Shown here: positions 8,701 to 14,568 of the stretch, piece by piece
How the letters are laid out: each line of letters begins with the position of its first letter
Position numbering within the stretch: position 1 is the stretch's first letter
Source of the DNA: Baffinella frigidus
Taxonomy: Eukaryota; Cryptophyceae; Cryptomonadales; Baffinellaceae
NCBI GenBank assembly: GCA_026770585.1
Contig: MU646334.1
Coordinates: forward strand, 86,563-101,130
Length of the DNA stretch: 14,568 nt
Reading direction: 5' to 3'
The notes under the pieces: generated by a model
The model's input: the letters and a program-made list of their open reading frames with translations, nothing else
Told to the model about the DNA's origin: nothing
Database searches by the model: none
Made by a program: the position numbers and the translations under genes

Positions 8701-10554
8701 CGGCAGCCTCGCGAGGCACCGCAGGCCAGCCACGATGACGCGCACGCTCTCCGACCGGGGGAGGTCTCGCTGCGACGCGCCGAAGACGCGGCCCTCGCTC
8801 GAGACAAAGAGCCGGAAGCCTGCGAGACCCTGCCCACCCTGCCCCCCCGCCTCACTGCGCCGGTTCCACACCTCGAGAAATCGGAAGAGGAGAACGGCCG
8901 TGAGCTTGCTCATGTGCAGGAAAGCACAGTAGCTCTGCGTTGCGACACCCTCCCCGCGCATGATTCCCTGCACCCCGGCCCGCAGAAACTGCTTCGTTCG
9001 CTGCAAAAATCCAGGCGGATCTGCCGAGACTTCGCCCCAGCTTCGCACCACTGACTCGTCCCAGCGCCCGGCCGCGTTGGGGTCGCAACGCCGCACCATG
9101 AGGTCGAGGACGAAGATGTAGGGAGAGCACGTTCGAGACGAAAAGCTGGCCCCGTCGAGGAAAGGGTGGCGGAATCTGGCATCTGAGACGACGCGATCGA
9201 AGAACTCAAGAATATCGCCCTCAAGCCACACCCACCCCTTTTCATCGTTGGTCAAATCACGCCACTCCCGCTCACACTCTGGACCCGGAAACGTTGCGCC
9301 CTGCATGAACTCCACGAGAAGAAGCATGCAGCCCGGGAAAAGGTCAACTTCCGCGGTCTTGAACTTGATCGCAAGCTGCTGCAAATTGTCGACCAGGTCT
9401 TCGAGATCGCCCTCGTTCCGCGCCGCAACAACCACAGGCCGTTCTTGCTCGCCATCGCTCTCAGAATCGCTGTCCCGCGGCAGAGTTTCGTCGCTGGAAA
9501 GAAAGCCGTCCTCGTCGTCGCTGACAAACCCCGCGGACATCCTGTCCCCTGTGACCTTCTTGCAGATGTCAACAAGTTTCCTTCTCTTCACCACCGGCAA
9601 CCAGTGCAAGTCCTCGTCACGAACGTACGTGTGGAGATCCTTCCGACTCTCCACCCCGAGCTCGGAGCGCAAGCGCTCTGCGATCTCGTACACGCCATGG
9701 CGGTTCAAAAACTTGCAGAGGTCCTGCCATCCGGCCTTCTTGTCTGCGGCCTCCTCCGCAGACAAACTCTGTCCGCCGCCGCTCCTCGCCGCTGCAAAAG
9801 TCTGGGCCGAAGTGCTGATCCCTGCATCCGGCGTCTGGCCTTGGAGGAAGAACTGTCCTGGGTCAAACCGCGGCGAGAGGAGCTCGTACGGCTTCGACGA
9901 GAGCTTAGCCGCCTTGAAGCTCGCCAAGAGTGACAGGCCGCTCCCAAGGCCGCCGAAGAGCACTGACGAAAACTCAACAGCATTGTCATCCTGCACTGGA
10001 ACACCACCATGCGCAATCACAAAGTCGGTTTCCCCCGAGAGCATTCTTGCGAGCTCCCCTGACATGCATGCATTGACGATCACCACTCGGATCCGCTGCG
10101 GCCCAAGCTCCTTGTTCATTTGCAGAATCGCGTCTGCCAGATCCTCGTTTTGGAGGAAGCCTCCGACATACAGCCCCCCCGCTTCTCCATGACACGCGAA
10201 GTGCACGACCGTCGGCTTGCATGCCATCAGCTTCATCGCAACCTTGGGAGGGGTCGCGAGGCAGTCGGATTCAAAGCGAACCAACCCCTGCCACGCCTCC
10301 CCCCCCCGGGGCAGAAGAAAGGCCGTCCGCATCTGTTCAAACTCCTTCTCCAGTTTCAGCTTGGTCATCTCCCCGACGTTCGCCCCAACGAAGAGAACGG
10401 TGAAGGGCGACGGAGGCGGGTCCGGGCGCTCCACTCCGAGAGGGGTAGCGACGATCGCCTCAGCAGGCTGCGACGTCGCGCCCGCCGCCCCGTGAAAGTG
10501 CCCCTGCCCATTGCCAGCCTCGCCAGCTGATACCGGACCCACGCGGCTCGCCAT
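2789..10554 (-). CDS. CHAT protease / SAM / Ser-Thr kinase / SAM / armadillo-repeat fusion protein
   Basis: Two exons, 10554-7948 and 7384-2789, join in phase 0 to give about 2400 residues. Order: CHAT protease (~50-218; His122 in HFACHG, Cys163 in NACMSG), SAM-like domain (~276-336), acidic Ser-rich linker (~345-371), an unrecognised helical region (~380-630), a basic patch SKRRAE, a protein kinase (~747-1012), a second SAM-like domain (~1032-1090) and ~28 ARM-like repeats (~1120-2353) with a short C-terminal cap. No signal peptide or convincing membrane segment is seen, so a cytosolic or nuclear site is likely. The ATG at 10554 was chosen for its G at -3 and +4. The frame stays open upstream to a candidate splice acceptor at 10696, so the true start may lie in an earlier exon. 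Function is inferred: a repeat-array sensor that controls a protease and a kinase. I know no named family with this full order. Confidence 0.8.
2933..6634 (-). repeat. Array of ~28 armadillo-like repeats (132-bp DNA period)
   Basis: Repeats of about 44 residues share the pattern GGIELVLAAMRGHAGS.GVQ followed by EQAC.AL..IA......N...I.E.G, an ARM/HEAT-type helical unit. Most are 44 residues, with occasional 42-46 residue units. Repeats encoded around 3940-4520 are the most alike at DNA level, implying recent tandem duplication. Repeats 8 and 9 (~5480-5700) are strongly diverged. ARM arrays form right-handed superhelices that bind peptides or proteins, so this is the likely ligand- or partner-binding part. 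Because 132 is a multiple of three, antisense frames also stay open for long stretches and should not be read as genes. Confidence 0.9.
6722..6898 (-). other. SAM-like helical domain 2
   Basis: About 59 residues: ELLALLKTHDLEKYATAF, then LGVEKVPDLEHLEDDDVKEM and a terminal LPLVVWKKVLKMLIGW helix. This is the better of the two matches to a SAM domain, with LEKY, a central DL..L..DD and a final K.L..L helix. It sits between the kinase and the ARM array, followed by a basic NKKQR patch that could act in nuclear import. It probably allows self-association of the protein or pairing with the first SAM-like domain. Confidence 0.7.
6959..8319 (-). other. Protein kinase domain, split by intron
   Basis: Subdomains are complete. 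The glycine loop GEGGQGSVW is followed by VAIK with the ATP-anchoring lysine (~775) and a likely helix-C glutamate before HPNVV. The hinge reads VLVMEFIDGQNL. The catalytic loop is HRD joined to VKPGN across the intron. VDLG replaces the usual DFG, SPE replaces APE, then come DVWAAGVVLFE and the late arginine in RAQRF. HRDVKPGN with a GS..Y.SPE activation segment resembles PknB-like and other Ser/Thr kinases. All catalytic residues are present, so it should be active. The intron occupies 7385-7947 within this span. Confidence 0.9.
7385..7947 (-). other. Phase-0 intron composed of telomere-like repeats
   Basis: On the coding strand the exon ends CGAGAC, the intron opens GTACCAAACCC and closes AACCTGCAG, and the next exon begins GTAAAGCCC. 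Splicing restores HRD-VKPGN; reading straight through gives VPNPKP and an immediate stop. The 563-bp interior is nearly all TTTAGGG-related on the plus strand, with about 20 exact TTTAGGG by hand count plus TTCAGGG, TTTGGGG and TTAAGG variants. Each CCCTAAAC unit on the transcribed sense contains CTAAAC, close to a branch-point consensus. GTA occurs immediately at both junctions, a 3-bp direct repeat. Confidence 0.85.
9547..9729 (-). other. SAM-like helical domain 1
   Basis: About 60 residues starting GWQDLCKFLNRHGVYEIAE, with LGVE, DL, DEDL and a final LPVVKRRKLVDICKKV helix. The spacing L..L..H...Y, LGVE...DL, D..., LP.V..kkL is shared with the second SAM-like domain after the kinase, so the two appear related. 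SAM domains mediate homo- and hetero-oligomerisation. A bacterial-style effector-associated or death-fold domain is an alternative, since sequence alone cannot separate such small helical bundles. Confidence 0.55.
9901..10407 (-). other. CHAT (caspase-like, clan CD) protease domain
   Basis: The segment begins FTVLFVGANVGEMTKLKLEK, the usual N-terminal strand and helix of CHAT domains, which often start with a strand ending in a small-residue turn. It contains VVHFACHGEAGG, holding the histidine of the HG motif, and RVVIVNACMSGELA, matching the [SN]AC.[ST]G motif with the nucleophilic cysteine. It ends with FVIAHGGVPVQDDNAVEFSS, which resembles the post-catalytic VI.W..PV.D..A..F strand and helix of the family. 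Both catalytic residues are present, so activity is predicted. CHAT proteases are common in bacteria (for example TPR-CHAT and gasdermin-activating proteases), and separase is a related eukaryotic peptidase. Confidence 0.85.
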
Positions 10555-10695
10555 CGCAACGACCTCGCCCTCTTCGAGCAACTCTCCTCCCGCCCCTCCC
10601 CGAATGTTCTTCTGCGTCTGCGACAAGCTGGTGGTCTCGACGTGCGCGCCCTGTGTGTGCAGCAGCGACTCGCCCAACTTTATCACCGTCCGCAC

Positions 10696-10749
10696 CTGCG
10701 AGGGAGCACGGCGCTGAGATTGTGCGAGACACAGATCGGCTTATCTCAC
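10696..10749 (-). other. Candidate 54-nt intron upstream of the large ORF
   Basis: On the minus strand a strong donor, TTCAAG followed by GTGAGATAAG, is separated by 54 nt from an acceptor, CCCTCGCAG followed by GTGCGGACG. The ORF of the large gene is open from the first base after this acceptor, and the only in-frame stop inside the interval (TAA at 10743-10741) would be removed. The upstream exon in that frame meets TGA at 10764-10762, so either this intron lies in the 5' untranslated region, or another splice event precedes it. Confidence 0.5.
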
Positions 10750-10761
10750 CTTGAAGGGAAC

Positions 10762-11955
10762 TCAGGAATTTGGGCTGGCGGAGGCAAGCTTGTCGGAGGC
10801 AGGGTTGGGTAGCACCTCTGCGTACGAGGTAGTGGCGTGTTGTTGGCGATCCTCGCTTAAAGGTCGGCTCTGAGCATCTTCCCACCTCCACTCCAGATTT
10901 GCGCCGCTGCCGTCGTTCCACAGCTTTCTCCACTGGTGCTTCAACTTGGGCAAGACAGGCACGATTCCCACGCTCAGCCCCCCCCCTTCCTGCTCGAAAA
11001 ACGCCGTCGTCTTCGCCGCATGACGCACATTCACGCTGGTCACTTTTGCTGCGCGTCCCTGGAGCGTCTTCGTCCCTCGTTCCCCCCACGGGAGAAGCGT
11101 GTGTACGTGCAGCACCACTCGGCTGTTCTCCTCGGTGTCCCTGAAGCAGTACATCCGCTCCAGCAGCCTGTTGTCGCCCTGCAGGTTCAACCCCCCATCG
11201 TCGGCGAATGGAAAGTCGATGACGCACGTCGGGACCACCGTCGGCACCTTCTTGCCCGCCTTCGCACAGAACTTCTTCCAGTCGGGCAAGAAAACTTGCC
11301 GTGTCGTCCCTCGCTGCGCAGCGTCCTCTGACGATTCACATCCCTCGACGGTTGCCTCATCTGTGCCACCACCCGCTGCCCCTGCGTCCTCATCGTCGGC
11401 ATCCATCGCATGCGCAGCACCCCAAGGCGCGCGTGCGCCCTCGCCTCTCATGTCGCAAAATAGCTGCAGCGCCGCCTCGACCTCCACGGGATCAATTGCT
11501 CCCAACCGTCTGCCCGGGTCTCCATCTCCGGCTCCAGCATCGCGCATGGACGGCTCTGACGACGCTGCACCCCCACGCGCCCTAGCAACGCCTCCTTCGC
11601 AAGGATTTTCGTCTACCTCCATCTCCTCCGAGTCGGCGGCCCTGGGGCAACTTTCCCACCCCACGGCTCCAACGTTGGGCTCCTGATCGTGTCCCCGCTC
11701 GGCTGTAGCTCCACCATCCAGCCATTCCTGCAAAACACACACCCGTGTCAGGAGCGCATCCCGTTTCAGGGCGACAGGTGGTGGTGAGACTGATCGAACA
11801 AAGACCCGGGACCGAAGTTTCCAACGGTGGGAGAGTTGAAGGGGGGAGCTGAGGCAGACCATTCGCGACGCCGCGCTCTCCCCCGGCGCCGCAACCCGCT
11901 CCGGCAGATCATCACCGTCGCCTGGCATCTTCTCCTGCGGCGTGGGGCCAAACAT
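10762..11955 (-). CDS. Hypothetical protein, possibly an upstream exon of the large gene
   Basis: An open frame of 397 codons. I do not recognise a family. Residues 100-215 are low-complexity, acidic and Gly/Ala rich. Residues ~215-350 look folded, with QVFLPDWKKFCAKAGKK, a VPTCVIDFPF strand, ERMYCFRDTEENSRVVLHVH and a basic HQWRKLWND near the end. The ATG at 11955 has a poor context; the ATG at 11928 (A at -3) is better. The frame is the same as that of the large gene 207 bp downstream, no polyadenylation signal is evident between them, and only the TGA at 10764-10762 separates them. It could therefore be a separate short gene, or the N-terminal part of one even longer protein if an alternative donor (for example GAG-GTGCTA at 10815) is used. 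Confidence 0.5.
   Translation of the reverse strand: MFGPTPQEKMPGDGDDLPERVAAPGESAASRMVCLSSPLQLSHRWKLRSRVFVRSVSPPPVALKRDALLTRVCVLQEWLDGGATAERGHDQEPNVGAVGWESCPRAADSEEMEVDENPCEGGVARARGGAASSEPSMRDAGAGDGDPGRRLGAIDPVEVEAALQLFCDMRGEGARAPWGAAHAMDADDEDAGAAGGGTDEATVEGCESSEDAAQRGTTRQVFLPDWKKFCAKAGKKVPTVVPTCVIDFPFADDGGLNLQGDNRLLERMYCFRDTEENSRVVLHVHTLLPWGERGTKTLQGRAAKVTSVNVRHAAKTTAFFEQEGGGLSVGIVPVLPKLKHQWRKLWNDGSGANLEWRWEDAQSRPLSEDRQQHATTSYAEVLPNPASDKLASASPNS
11727..11729 (-). other. Possible splice acceptor inside the upstream ORF
   Basis: On the minus strand, TGTGTGTTTTGCAG precedes GAATGG at 11727, a good pyrimidine-rich acceptor, with CTCCTGAC as a nearby branch-like motif. If used, residues upstream of about 77 in the open frame would be partly intronic, and the true first exon would differ. 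I could not settle on one donor; a GTCTTTG near 11800 is the best candidate. Confidence 0.3.
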
Positions 11956-12018
11956 GTATCAGATTGGGATTTCAGAGGGGGCTGCTGGGGCATTCAGAGA
12001 GAGGAGCCGGGGCCTCAC
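11935..12018 (-). other. Possible 5' UTR intron of the upstream ORF
   Basis: A donor-like TGAGG-GTGAGG at 12018 and an acceptor-like CCACGCCGCAG-GAG at 11935 bound an 84-nt pyrimidine-rich segment (CTCCTCTCTCTG inside). Removal would place the well-contexted ATG at 11928 near the start of the following exon. Confidence 0.3.
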
Positions 12019-12029
12019 CCTCAGTGAAG

Positions 12030-12419
12030 CCGCCTCGGCTGGCAGCTCCAGCCCAGCACTCTCACTTCCCGCAGCACCACACCCTCCGCGCCCTCCTGAG
12101 CCCTTTCACAGCGGGCCAGCCCCAGCCTGTATCTTCGGGATTTGTTTTTTGATCTACCGCGAAGAGCTGGCTGACGGAACCGAAAAGGGGGATCCTGCAC
12201 CACGGGAAAAAGGGGCTCGGTCCAACCTGTATGGGTCGGGGAGCTCATCCGTAGATCGTTCCCAACTCCTCAAGAGTGAGGTGGGCGTGGCCTTCGATGT
12301 GAGTGTAAAATAAAGCACCAAAGCACCTGGACCTGAAGGTACCTCTTTGATCTAACTCAAACGCCCGATGAGGATACCCTTTAGCCGGTTCTGCCGCGAT
12401 CCTTCTGCACTGGGGGGCC
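12030..12419. other. Upstream flank, no gene seen
   Basis: Short frames only. The region probably contains the promoter of the minus-strand transcription unit, but no convincing TATA or initiator could be singled out. AATAAA occurs on the plus strand near 12309 without an associated gene. Confidence 0.4.
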
Positions 12420-12420
12420 T

Positions 12421-12512
12421 GATGTGATCCGAAAGGAAGCATGGCCTTTCTGCAGGATACGTTCCGGTGTCCGCCTATGTTGGGAGCTCGAAGAACCTAA
12501 AGGACCTAAAGG
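12421..12512 (+). repeat. Solo foldback arm, plus orientation, copy 1
   Basis: GATGTGATCCGAAAGGAAGC through GAAGAACCTAAAGG closely matches the left arm at 1691-1780. There is no inverted partner immediately downstream; instead a second plus-oriented copy follows at 12586. Confidence 0.75.
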
Positions 12513-12556
12513 ATTTCTAAACTAAAGGACCTAAAAAATTTTCCCCTCTAAAGGAT
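12491..12556 (+). repeat. Short CTAAAGGA motif cluster
   Basis: The end of the arm expands into a run of CCTAAAGGA-like words (aggacctaaaggattt, actaaaggacctaaa, tctaaaggatct), consistent with slippage of a 9-10 bp unit at the arm terminus. Two more such words recur near 12660-12677 and 12921-12945. Confidence 0.5.
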
Positions 12557-12585
12557 CTCGGTCCTCTGTACAGGGGAGGGAGGCT

Positions 12586-12678
12586 TGATGTGATCCGAAA
12601 GGAAGCATGGCCTTTATACAGAACAATTTTCGGTGTCCGCCCATGTTGGGAGCTCGAAGAACCTAAAGAACCTAAAGG
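12586..12678 (+). repeat. Solo foldback arm, plus orientation, copy 2
   Basis: GATGTGATCCGAAAGGAAGC through the terminal AACCTAAAGAACCTAAAGGG matches the arms at 1691, 12421 and, in reverse, 1832 and 14323. The two adjacent copies in the same orientation are about 165 bp apart, forming a loose tandem. Confidence 0.75.
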
Positions 12679-13065
12679 GTCGGCGTTCTTATACTTCAGC
12701 CATGGGATACCATGAGCCTCACAAAGGCTGACGTGGGTTCAGTGTGTGTGCGGGCGCGCTCCTATTTTGGAAGCAATCAAACACCCCAACAGAGCCACCC
12801 TGTATCCCCTCTTCACGAGCCTCTGCACTGGAGAGCGAAACGCGATCCGAGAGCAAAAATGCTTTTTCTGCAGTCCTTTCTACGGAAGGGCGTGTCGTTG
12901 GCGTATGTTAGCAGAAACTAAAACCTAAAGAACCTAAAGGACCTTGCAGTGAAGAAACCGCGGGGAAGATACAGTTGGACAGGTGCCGCTGCAGTGATTA
13001 CAAGACCAGCCTGGACACGTCTAAGACCCCCTTGCTGAAGATAATAGCGTGGGATGATTTGCTGT
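12679..13065. other. Non-coding interval, no gene seen
   Basis: A few short plus-strand frames are present without recognisable domains. A weak, decayed arm-like end (AACCTAAAGAACCTAAAGGA) is visible near 12922-12943. Confidence 0.4.
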
Positions 13066-13074
13066 TTGCCACAA

Positions 13075-13239
13075 TTTCATCCGGTCAGGTATTTAATTTG
13101 AATGCTCGGCGGAATTCCCCATACAACGAAAATTACTACACAACCGATAAAAGAGTCGTGTCCGAAAGATCATGTGTAGTAATTTTCGTACATTTGGGGA
13201 ACTCCCGAGCATTTAATGTAAATACCTGACCGGATGAAA
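13075..13239. mobile_element. 165-bp MITE with 67-68 bp inverted repeats and 9-bp target duplication
   Basis: Arms at 13075-13142 and 13173-13239 (beginning TTTCATCCGGTCAGGTATTTA on each strand) pair with only a few mismatches and short gaps around a 30-nt loop. The element is flanked by the exact direct repeat TTGCCACAA at 13066-13074 and 13240-13248. A 9-bp target duplication with long terminal inverted repeats is characteristic of Mutator-like (MULE) elements. There is no coding capacity, so it would depend on a transposase elsewhere. AT content is clearly higher than in its surroundings. Confidence 0.85.
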
Positions 13240-13248
13240 TTGCCACAA

Positions 13249-13447
13249 GCTCCCTGCGGGACATGGCGAGCAGGAGAAAGGCGGTCGCACCTCCACTGTG
13301 GGTCGTCTTCAGTGGAGCAACTCGTACCTCGGTCGAAAGAGGTTGCTCCATGGAAGAGGTTGCTGCAAGCTGGTGTCGTCTCCCCTATGTTCTTGCACGT
13401 GAAGCGGGGGAAGCGTTGACCGTCCAGGGTGGCCATCATCACCCCTA
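13249..13447. other. Short interval without recognised gene
   Basis: No domain content is seen in short frames here. CCACTGTGGG and CAGTGGAGCAA give minor local pairing only. Confidence 0.35.
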
Positions 13448-13564
13448 CAGGGGTACCTCGCTCATAAGAAACCGCCCCCCCACTAGGACCACCGTAGGAC
13501 CTTAGGCATGGTCCTACTGTAGGGTCTTAGGGGGGGTTGCTTTCTCATGAGTGAGGTACCCCTG
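13448..13564. mobile_element. 117-bp foldback element, CAGGGGTACCTC termini
   Basis: The sequence starts CAGGGGTACCTCGCTCATAA and ends with the reverse complement GAGTGAGGTACCCCTG. The inner arms are also complementary (GTAGGACC against GGTCCTAC; a C-run against a G-run), so nearly the entire element folds into one hairpin around TTAGGCAT. A second copy starts at 14465 and a degenerate relative lies at 1931-2007. I see no clear target duplication, so the superfamily is unassigned. Confidence 0.7.
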
Positions 13565-14097
13565 CATGCCACCTACATAGCCTCCGAAGACGATACGCGA
13601 TGCAGTGTAGCCTCCACTCTGTGGATCCCACGAGGGCGTAATCATGTGCGGTCCATGAACAATGCTATCATCCGCAGTCAAAAAGGGAAAGAAGCGCCCG
13701 TAGGGAGGTATGTCCGAGGGGTATGAGGGGTATGTACGGACCAAGTACCCGAGGGGAACCTGGGCGTGTCCCCTCAAGTTTCTCCCTGCACTGAACCTGC
13801 GTTTTCCGCGGTCGTGCTGTGATTTCAATAAACAGTGTTTTCCCCCTGAGCCTAGGGGGAGCGCGGAGTGTGTTGGCGGCGAGCGGGCACGGCGGTGAGC
13901 AAGAGGGGCAGTGTGAGGCAGGGGGGTGCGCGATGCGTGACGAGAGCCAGAGAGAACTGGCGTGTGGAAGTTCAAACCATCCCGTGTACAGTGAATGCGT
14001 TTCGTGCGAAGAGGAGTGGTCGGATTTTTTGCGGGTTTTATATTCCAGATCTATGTACATGCACCAGACATAGCCCGTAGACGGTCATGTAATGAGG
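13565..14097. other. Non-coding interval, no gene seen
   Basis: Short overlapping frames on both strands lack domain content. Small features are a GAGGGGTATGAGGGGTAT duplication near 13715 and a CCCCCT/AGGGGG hairpin near 13844-13860 preceded by AATAAA (13826) on the plus strand. Confidence 0.4.
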
Positions 14098-14464
14098 CTC
14101 TGGTACGCCCGGACCTCCTCCTCGCACCTGCAAACAAAGAGTGGTGCATGATGGTCAAACGAGGAGAGGAGCATGATGGTCAAACGAAGTGATGAGCATG
14201 CTGGTCAAACAAAGAGATGGGCATGCTGGTCGAACAAAGAGATGAGCATGCTGGTCAAACAAGGAGTGTAGCATGGCGATCATCAGCGAACCAGCACCAG
14301 CACGTTCCTCCAGAGTCCGTTCGGTTCTTCGAGCTCCCACCATAGTCGGACACTGGAACTGATTCTGCAGGATGGCCCTGCTTTCTTTCGGAACGCATCG
14401 AGCCTTCAGAGGCAAATCGAACATTCGTGCAAGGGTGTCTCGGCAAGCATGTCAGCACGCCGTA
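14098..14464 (+). repeat. Dispersed subtelomeric repeat block, copy B
   Basis: Homologous to the block at 1577-1930: the GGTACGC-CGGACCTCCTCCTCGCACCTG core, then GCATG...GTCAAAC units, then AACCAGCACCAGCA, then the minus-oriented foldback arm (14323-14399), then AAGCATG.CAGCA. It lacks the plus-oriented left arm present in copy A, so one of the copies has gained or lost an arm. Confidence 0.7.
14144..14293 (+). repeat. 25-bp tandem repeat, 5 full units plus a degenerate sixth
   Basis: Units start at 14144, 14169, 14194, 14219 and 14244, each of the form GAGCATGCTGGTCAAACAAAG plus four bases, with a diverged sixth from 14269 (TAGCATGGCGATCATC). Only one such unit is present at the corresponding place in copy A (about 1622-1650). 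It is a minisatellite with no unique spacers. Confidence 0.85.
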
Positions 14465-14568
14465 CAGGGGCACCTCGCCTATAAGAAACCGCCTCCCCCT
14501 GGGGCCCTACAGTAGGGCTACGCCTAGGGCCCTATGGTGGTCCTAGGGGGGGGAGCAGTTTCTTATGA
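14465..14568. mobile_element. CAGGGG foldback element, cut by the window end
   Basis: It begins CAGGGGCACCTCGCCTATAA, matching the terminus at 13448, continues with a C-rich arm and an internal stem (TAGGGCTACGCCTAGGGCCCTA), and reaches the returning G-rich arm GGAGCAGTTTCTTATGA before the sequence stops. About 15-20 bases of the right terminus are missing. Confidence 0.65.

Noticed and set aside
7885-9054. A 389-codon plus-strand frame overlapping the kinase exon
   Set aside because: It starts inside the telomere-like intron and runs antisense to the kinase and linker; its Arg/His/Pro/Leu-rich product is typical of GC-rich antisense.
10460-11227. 255-codon minus-strand frame running through the junction of the two ORFs
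   Set aside because: It is in another frame from both supported ORFs and yields an Arg/Gly-rich sequence that would destroy the CHAT frame; treated as a shadow.
14144-14293. CRISPR-like direct repeats
   Set aside because: Units are contiguous 25-bp tandem copies with no unique spacers, in a eukaryotic context.

Overview
The window looks like the end of a linear nuclear chromosome from a eukaryote, most plausibly a GC-rich microalga or other protist. Three things support this. The first ~90 bases are CCCTAAA repeats (the TTTAGGG, Arabidopsis-type telomere seen in plants and several algal and protist groups) in the orientation expected of a true left end. The main gene is split by a GT-AG intron. 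The flanks are full of foldback and dispersed repeats typical of subtelomeres. A cryptophyte-like alga is only a guess; nothing here fixes the species.

Layout. 1-655: telomere repeat, a homogeneous CCATAAA variant array, then decayed telomere-like sequence. 656-2788: no convincing gene; it holds a dispersed subtelomeric repeat, a 76-bp-arm foldback and an 18-bp inverted repeat pair. 2789-10554 (minus strand): one very large gene of about 2400 codons in two exons. 10762-11955 (minus): a second, unrecognised ORF just upstream, in the same frame and separated by one TGA and a candidate 54-nt intron. 12030-14568: no convincing gene; it holds further copies of the dispersed repeats, a 165-bp MITE with a 9-bp target duplication, 117-bp foldback elements and a 25-bp tandem array.

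The main gene is the highlight. Its product reads, from N to C terminus: CHAT-type caspase-like protease (His and Cys motifs intact), SAM-like domain, acidic Ser-rich linker and unrecognised helical region, Ser/Thr protein kinase, second SAM-like domain, and about 28 armadillo-like repeats of ~44 residues. Protease, kinase, oligomerisation modules and a long repeat array in one chain is the logic of a sensor/effector signalling protein such as those in regulated cell death or immunity. That function is inferred.

The single internal intron (7385-7947) is made almost wholly of telomere-like repeat and sits exactly between the HRD catalytic aspartate and the VKPGN of the kinase catalytic loop. 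It may represent an intron born from telomeric DNA, and it is the second main observation of the window.
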